A stretch of DNA of 64,000 nucleotides, taken from contig NZ_CP107567.1 in the NCBI RefSeq assembly GCF_025854275.1, forward strand, positions 1,302,001 to 1,366,000, given 5' to 3'. Under the pieces are notes generated by a model, which worked only from the letters and a program-made list of their open reading frames with translations, ran no database searches and was not told the origin of the DNA. Of the stretch, positions 59,914 to 64,000 are shown one piece after another; positions within the stretch are counted from its first letter, which is position 1, and each line of letters opens with the position of its first letter. The position numbers and the translations under genes are program-made. This DNA is from Streptomyces peucetius. GTDB lineage: Bacteria > Actinomycetota > Actinomycetes > Streptomycetales > Streptomycetaceae.

Positions 59914-61689
59914 TCACGCCTCCTTCGGGTCGGTCGTCGGGGCGGTGGTGCGGCGCGAACGCCGCAGCGGCGGCTTGGCGCCGAGCCGCTTCGGGTCGAG
60001 TCCGGACCACGGGTGGCCGTCGGCGAAGAACTTCCTGCGGGCCAGCAGCGTCATCACCGGCTTGGTGAAGAGGAACACCACGACCACGTCGAGGAGGGTG
60101 GTCAGGCCCAGCGTGAACGCGAAGCCCTTGACCTTGCCGACGGTGACCGCGAACAGCACCGCGGCGGCGAGGAACGACACGAAGTCGGAGACGAGGACGG
60201 TGCGGCGGGCACGCGGCCAGGCGCGCTCGACCGCCGGCCGCAGGGTGCGGCCTTCCCTGATCTCGTCCCGGATGCGTTCGAAGTAGACGATGAACGAGTC
60301 GGCGGTGATACCGATGGCGACGATGGCGCCGCAGACGGCCGGCAGGTTCAGCGCGAAGCCGATGGCCGGGCCGAGCAGAGTCATCAGCGTGTACGTCAGG
60401 ATCGCCGAGGCGGCGAGGCTCAGCAGGGCGATCAGTGACAGGCCCCGGTAGTAGACGACCAGGTAGATGACGACGAGGGCGAGGCCGATCGCACCGGCGA
60501 TCAGGCCGGCCCTGAGCTGCTCACCACCGAGGGCGGCCGTGACGGTGGTGACGCTGTCCTCCTCGAAGGACAGCGGCAGCGCGCCGTACGACAGGATGTT
60601 GCCCAGGTTCTGGGCGGACTCCTGATCGAAGTCGCCGGTGATCTCGGCGCTGGCGCTCAGCGTCTGGTTCACCTGCGGGGCGGAGACCACTTCACCGTCG
60701 AGGACGATGGCGAACTGGTTCATCGGGGGCTGCTGCTGGGAAAGACGGCTGGTGATCTTCTGGAACTTCTTGGCACCGGTGTCGGTGAAGTCCATCGTGA
60801 CGATCCACATGCCGCGCGTCTGGTCGAGCTGGCCCTTGGCCTCGTCGACGTCCCGGCCGTCCACCTCGGCGGGGCCGAGGATGTACTTCTCCCACTGGCC
60901 GGCGCTGTTCTTGCCGCAGGCGATGGCCGTGTCGGACGGCTTGACGTTGTCGCCGAGCTTGCCGCGGGCCTTCGGGTCGGTGCAGTCCAGAGCGGTGAAC
61001 TGCTTCTCGAGCGCGCCGGTGGCCGGGTCGGACGGCTTCGGCTCGGGGCTCTCACCGGGCTTGGGGCTCTCGGATGCCTTCGGCTCACCGGAGCCGGAAG
61101 GGCTCGGGCTCGCGGCGGGCGCCTTGAGGCCGTCGGTGACCGCGCGGCCCTGGGCGGTGGTGCTGGGCGAGGGGCTGGAGGACGGGGAGCCCGACGGCGT
61201 GGTGCCCGCCTTGTCCTTGTCCTCCTTCGCCTTGTCGCTCGACGAGGCGCTGGGCGAGGGCTCCGGGGCGGCGGGACCGCCGGCGGCGACCGTCAGAACG
61301 GGCCGGAAGAACAGCTGGGCGGTGGTGCCGACCTGCTGACGGGCCTGCTCCGAGTTCGTGCCCTTGGGGATGTTCACAATGATGTGATTGTCGCCCTGGG
61401 TCTGAACCTCGGCCTCGGAGACACCGAGACCGTTGACACGGCGCTCGAGGATCCCGACCGCCGTGTTCATGTTGGTCTCGTTGACGGCGTCCTTCTGGCC
61501 GGGCAGGCTCTTGGCCTGGAGCGTGATGGACGTACCGCCCGCCAGGTCGATGCCCAGACGTGGCGTGAACTCGCCCGCTGCGAACATCCCGCCCGTGAGC
61601 GCGACCATGGCGATCAGGATCAGAGCCAGGGCACGCCCCGGCTTGCCCTGAGCCCCCGCGGGCCTTCGGCCCCTGTTCGGTGCTGCCAC
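59914..61689 (-). CDS. secD: Protein-export membrane protein SecD with low-complexity insertion
   Basis: 591 aa. TM1 near residues 20-38, the GIDLAGGTSITL start of the P1 domain, and five C-terminal helices (NLPAVCGAIVAIGITADSFIV). A Ser/Pro/Lys/Glu-rich insertion occupies about residues 137-225 within the extracytoplasmic domain. The GTG at 61689 follows GGGAGA. It is 149 bp after yajC. Confidence 0.95.
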   Translation of the reverse strand: MAAPNRGRRPAGAQGKPGRALALILIAMVALTGGMFAAGEFTPRLGIDLAGGTSITLQAKSLPGQKDAVNETNMNTAVGILERRVNGLGVSEAEVQTQGDNHIIVNIPKGTNSEQARQQVGTTAQLFFRPVLTVAAGGPAAPEPSPSASSSDKAKEDKDKAGTTPSGSPSSSPSPSTTAQGRAVTDGLKAPAASPSPSGSGEPKASESPKPGESPEPKPSDPATGALEKQFTALDCTDPKARGKLGDNVKPSDTAIACGKNSAGQWEKYILGPAEVDGRDVDEAKGQLDQTRGMWIVTMDFTDTGAKKFQKITSRLSQQQPPMNQFAIVLDGEVVSAPQVNQTLSASAEITGDFDQESAQNLGNILSYGALPLSFEEDSVTTVTAALGGEQLRAGLIAGAIGLALVVIYLVVYYRGLSLIALLSLAASAILTYTLMTLLGPAIGFALNLPAVCGAIVAIGITADSFIVYFERIRDEIREGRTLRPAVERAWPRARRTVLVSDFVSFLAAAVLFAVTVGKVKGFAFTLGLTTLLDVVVVFLFTKPVMTLLARRKFFADGHPWSGLDPKRLGAKPPLRRSRRTTAPTTDPKEA

Positions 61690-61838
61690 CTTCTCGTTTC
61701 TCCCTGTCCAACCGCCCACGGCGCCGGGTGTGCGCCCGTGGCGGCCACGAAGTGTTGTGGGGACCTGCCCCCGCGATCAGTCGACACGCCGCGGGACCGC
61801 CCGACGCCTGCCGGCGTCATCGCGGTCCCCGATCGTGG

Positions 61839-62312
61839 CTACTTCGCGTCGGCCTCGCCGTCGGCCTTGCCGTCCTTCGGCCGGGCGTCGTCGGACGCGG
61901 CCTGCTCCGGCTCCCCGCCGTCCTCGGCCTTCTTGCCGAGGTCGACCTTGGCGTCGTCCGCCTCGGCGTCGTCGGCCTCGATCAGCGAGGACGCGTCGTC
62001 CGGGACGACGTGCGTGTCGGCCTCGGGGTCGTCGCCGTGGACGATGCGGTTGTACTCCTCGTCGGAGAGCACGGCGCCGATCGCGTTCTTCGCGAACATC
62101 AGGTGGACGCCGGGAGCCGCCTCGAGGAGGACCGTGTCGTCTGTGACCTCCTTGACGGTGCCGTAAAGGCCACCAATGGTTCGCACTCCGGTGCCGGGCT
62201 GCATCTGGTCGCGCATGTTGGCGGCCGCCTGCTGCTTCTTCTTGGCGGAGCGGGTCATCAGGAACATGGCCCCGATGAGCACGATGAAGGGGAGGAGGGT
62301 CAAGATATCCAC
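61839..62312 (-). CDS. yajC: Preprotein translocase subunit YajC
   Basis: 157 aa. One transmembrane helix (DILTLLPFIVLIGAMFLM) at the N-terminus, then the YajC SH3-like fold (GTGVRTIGGLYGTVKEV) and an acidic Asp/Glu/Ala tail. The GTG at 62312 has GAAGGA 8 nt upstream; the ATG at 62330 does not. Upstream of secDF as usual. Confidence 0.93.
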   Translation of the reverse strand: MDILTLLPFIVLIGAMFLMTRSAKKKQQAAANMRDQMQPGTGVRTIGGLYGTVKEVTDDTVLLEAAPGVHLMFAKNAIGAVLSDEEYNRIVHGDDPEADTHVVPDDASSLIEADDAEADDAKVDLGKKAEDGGEPEQAASDDARPKDGKADGEADAK

Positions 62313-62578
62313 GGGGGAATTCCTTCGCATGACCGCGCTGAGCGAGCGGCCGATCTACGGGGGTGGGCACGCCGACCTGTAAGGGCGGCATCGGCGGAGT
62401 CTAAGCGAGTCCGCACCGATGGAACAACGCTCAGCATGGCACCGTAGTTCCTCCGATGCCATTGTCCTCGTCGTGTCCCTCCGGCGAGGACATAGCAGGC
62501 ACCCGTTGAGTCCTGGTTCAGGCCGGGACGTCCAGAGGTCCCGCCCGCAGCGCCACGCCGTTGATCGGTCCCCGGACG

Positions 62579-63640
62579 TCAGAACGCGGCCTGCTGCCCC
62601 CCGCCGGAGGCCGGCGGGGGCACCAGACCGAGATGTGCCCAGGCCGCGGGGGTCGCGACCCGCCCTCGCGGGGTGCGGGCCAGCAGGCCCTCCCGTACGA
62701 GGAACGGCTCGGCGACCTCCTCGACGGTCTCGCGCTCCTCGCCGACGGCCACAGCGAGCGTCGACAGGCCCACGGGACCGCCGCCGAACAGTTTGAGCAG
62801 CGCCTGGAGCACGGCACGGTCGAGCCGGTCCAGGCCGCGGTCGTCGACCTCGTACACCTTCAGCGCCGCTGCGGCCACCTCACGGTCGACCCACCCGTCG
62901 GCCTCCACCTGCGCGTAGTCGCGGACCCGGCGCAGCAGACGGTTGGCGATACGGGGGGTGCCGCGGGAGCGGCCGGCGATCTCGGCGGCGCCGTCGGTGT
63001 CGATCTCGACGTCGAGAAGCTGTGCGGATCGGTGGATGACGCGTTCCAGCTCGGACGGCTCGTAGAACTCCATGTGCGCGGTGAAGCCGAAGCGGTCGCG
63101 CAGCGGTGGCGGCAGCAGACCCGCCCGCGTCGTCGCGCCGACCAGGGTGAACGGAGGGAGCTCCAGCGGGATGGCGGTGGCGCCCGGGCCCTTGCCGACG
63201 ATGACGTCGACCCGGAAGTCCTCCATCGCCATGTACAGCATCTCCTCGGCGGGCCGGGACATCCGGTGGATCTCGTCGAGGAAGAGCACCTCGCCCTCCT
63301 GGAGGGAGGAGAGGATGGCCGCGAGATCACCGGCGTGCTGGATGGCGGGGCCGGAGGTGATACGGATCGGCGCGTTCATCTCGGACGCGATGATCATGGA
63401 CAGAGTGGTCTTGCCGAGGCCGGGCGCGCCGGACAGCAGGACGTGGTCGGCGGTGGCGCCGCGCTGACGGGCCGCCCTCAGCACGAGGTCGAGCTGCTGG
63501 CGGACCCTCTCCTGGCCGACGAACTCGTCGAGGCTCTTGGGGCGCAGGGCCGCCTCGACGGCGCTGTCCTCACCGTCGGCCAAGGGCGCGACCAGCCGCG
63601 CGTCCGCGGAGTGGGTGGTCGTCTCGTCGTCCCGGTTCAC
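62579..63640 (-). CDS. ruvB: Holliday junction branch migration ATPase RuvB
   Basis: 353 aa. Walker [10 protein letters not shown], Walker [10 protein letters not shown], sensor 1 GATTRAG and the arginine finger region. Winged helix at the C-terminus ([13 protein letters not shown]). It drives branch migration with RuvA. 266 bp before yajC. Confidence 0.97.
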   Translation of the reverse strand: MNRDDETTTHSADARLVAPLADGEDSAVEAALRPKSLDEFVGQERVRQQLDLVLRAARQRGATADHVLLSGAPGLGKTTLSMIIASEMNAPIRITSGPAIQHAGDLAAILSSLQEGEVLFLDEIHRMSRPAEEMLYMAMEDFRVDVIVGKGPGATAIPLELPPFTLVGATTRAGLLPPPLRDRFGFTAHMEFYEPSELERVIHRSAQLLDVEIDTDGAAEIAGRSRGTPRIANRLLRRVRDYAQVEADGWVDREVAAAALKVYEVDDRGLDRLDRAVLQALLKLFGGGPVGLSTLAVAVGEERETVEEVAEPFLVREGLLARTPRGRVATPAAWAHLGLVPPPASGGGQQAAF

Positions 63641-63693
63641 GTGGTGTCTGCCTTTGTGGTGGTGGTCTGTGCGGTTGGTGGGGCGGGTGCGAG

Positions 63694-63731
63694 GGCGCCT
63701 GCGGCGGGGAGGGGAACGGCTCCGCGCAGCG
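63694..63731. repeat. Dispersed 38-39-bp intergenic repeat, copy 2
   Basis: Same element as 33467-33505, here in the 99-bp ruvA-ruvB gap, which is unusually wide for this operon. Confidence 0.8.
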
Positions 63732-63739
63732 CGCGGGGG

Positions 63740-64000
63740 TCATCGCGCGCGGCTCAGGGACTGGAGCGCCGCCCGCAGCAGCGGGCCCACCTGCGGCGCG
63801 TCCCCCATCGCCGCCGCCTGCGGAGCCACCGTCGCGACCGCCTCGTCCGCCTCCCGCGTCGCATAGCCGAGGCCGATCAGCGCCGCGTGCAGCTGGTCGC
63901 GCCACGACTGGCCGGCCGGGGAGCCGACGGGCGGGGCGGAGCCCACCGGCTCGCCGAGCCGGTCCTTCAGCTCGAGCAGCAGCTTCTGCGCACCCTTCTT
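63740..64000 (-). CDS. ruvA: Holliday junction DNA helicase subunit RuvA, C-terminal part
   Basis: The last 86 codons are in the window; the gene continues past the right edge. The segment starting KKGAQKLLLELKDRLG is the end of the HhH domain 2, followed by a linker and the RuvB-binding domain III (ALIGLGYATREADEAV). Followed by ruvB on the same strand, as in most actinomycetes. Confidence 0.9.
   Translation of the reverse strand, partial: KKGAQKLLLELKDRLGEPVGSAPPVGSPAGQSWRDQLHAALIGLGYATREADEAVATVAPQAAAMGDAPQVGPLLRAALQSLSRAR

Overview
The window is chromosomal DNA of a Streptomyces-type actinomycete. The evidence is very high GC with third-position bias (which also produces many long antisense open frames), frequent GTG and TTG starts, and a gene order that I recognise as the conserved Streptomyces block around metK, pyr, bldD, aro, alaS, relA, secDF and ruvBA. 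Most genes lie on the minus strand in tightly packed operons, often with 1, 4 or 8 bp overlaps of stop and start. I see no IS element, prophage, CRISPR array, rRNA or tRNA.

Layout. (1) 1-4060: an accessory-looking amino acid catabolism set, all on the minus strand: a cationic-amino-acid-type APC permease, an Lrp/AsnC regulator, a DavA-like omega-amidase/nitrilase and a DavB-like flavin monooxygenase cut by the window edge. This looks like lysine uptake and breakdown through 5-aminovaleramide. Both promoter regions carry three TTGCG-type half-sites with nearly the same spacing. (2) 4438-5978: an RsbW-like ATPase convergent with a SigB/SigF-family sigma factor. (3) 6120-12283: GuaB1, a SorC-type sugar-sensing regulator, rpe, rsmB and fmt. 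(4) 12483-20019: a small HTH-like protein, a repeat-rich gap, priA, metK, coaBC, rpoZ, gmk and mihF. (5) 20364-30299: the pyrimidine operon pyrR-pyrB-pyrC-orf-carA-carB-pyrD-pyrF, with a PyrR-binding RNA hairpin covering the pyrR ribosome binding site. (6) 30529-33367: bldD with a self-operator, then convergent nusB-efp-pepP. (7) 33521-44156: a P-loop protein, aroQ-aroB-aroK-aroC, aroE-mltG, ruvX-alaS. (8) 44156-50266: two small membrane-associated proteins, an orphan NB-ARC/TPR ATPase, rpsD, an iron-box-controlled HugZ-like protein, and rarA. (9) 50337-58071: a VKOR protein, hisS, a metallo-beta-lactamase-fold hydrolase, a membrane cyclophilin, a DUF349 protein and relA. (10) 58261-64000: apt, secF, secD, yajC, ruvB and the C-terminal part of ruvA.

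The core genes cover nucleotide synthesis (pyr, guaB1, gmk, apt), the shikimate pathway (five genes), translation (fmt, efp, alaS, hisS, rpsD, rsmB), replication repair (priA, ruvAB, ruvX, rarA), secretion (secDF-yajC), and developmental or stress control (bldD, relA, mihF, sigma factor). The points most worth a second look are the lysine catabolic island with its conserved triple operator, the iron box between rpsD and the HugZ-like gene, the PepP homologue with altered metal ligands, the pyrR leader hairpin, the long perfect palindromes between bldD and nusB, and the nested inverted-repeat region before priA.
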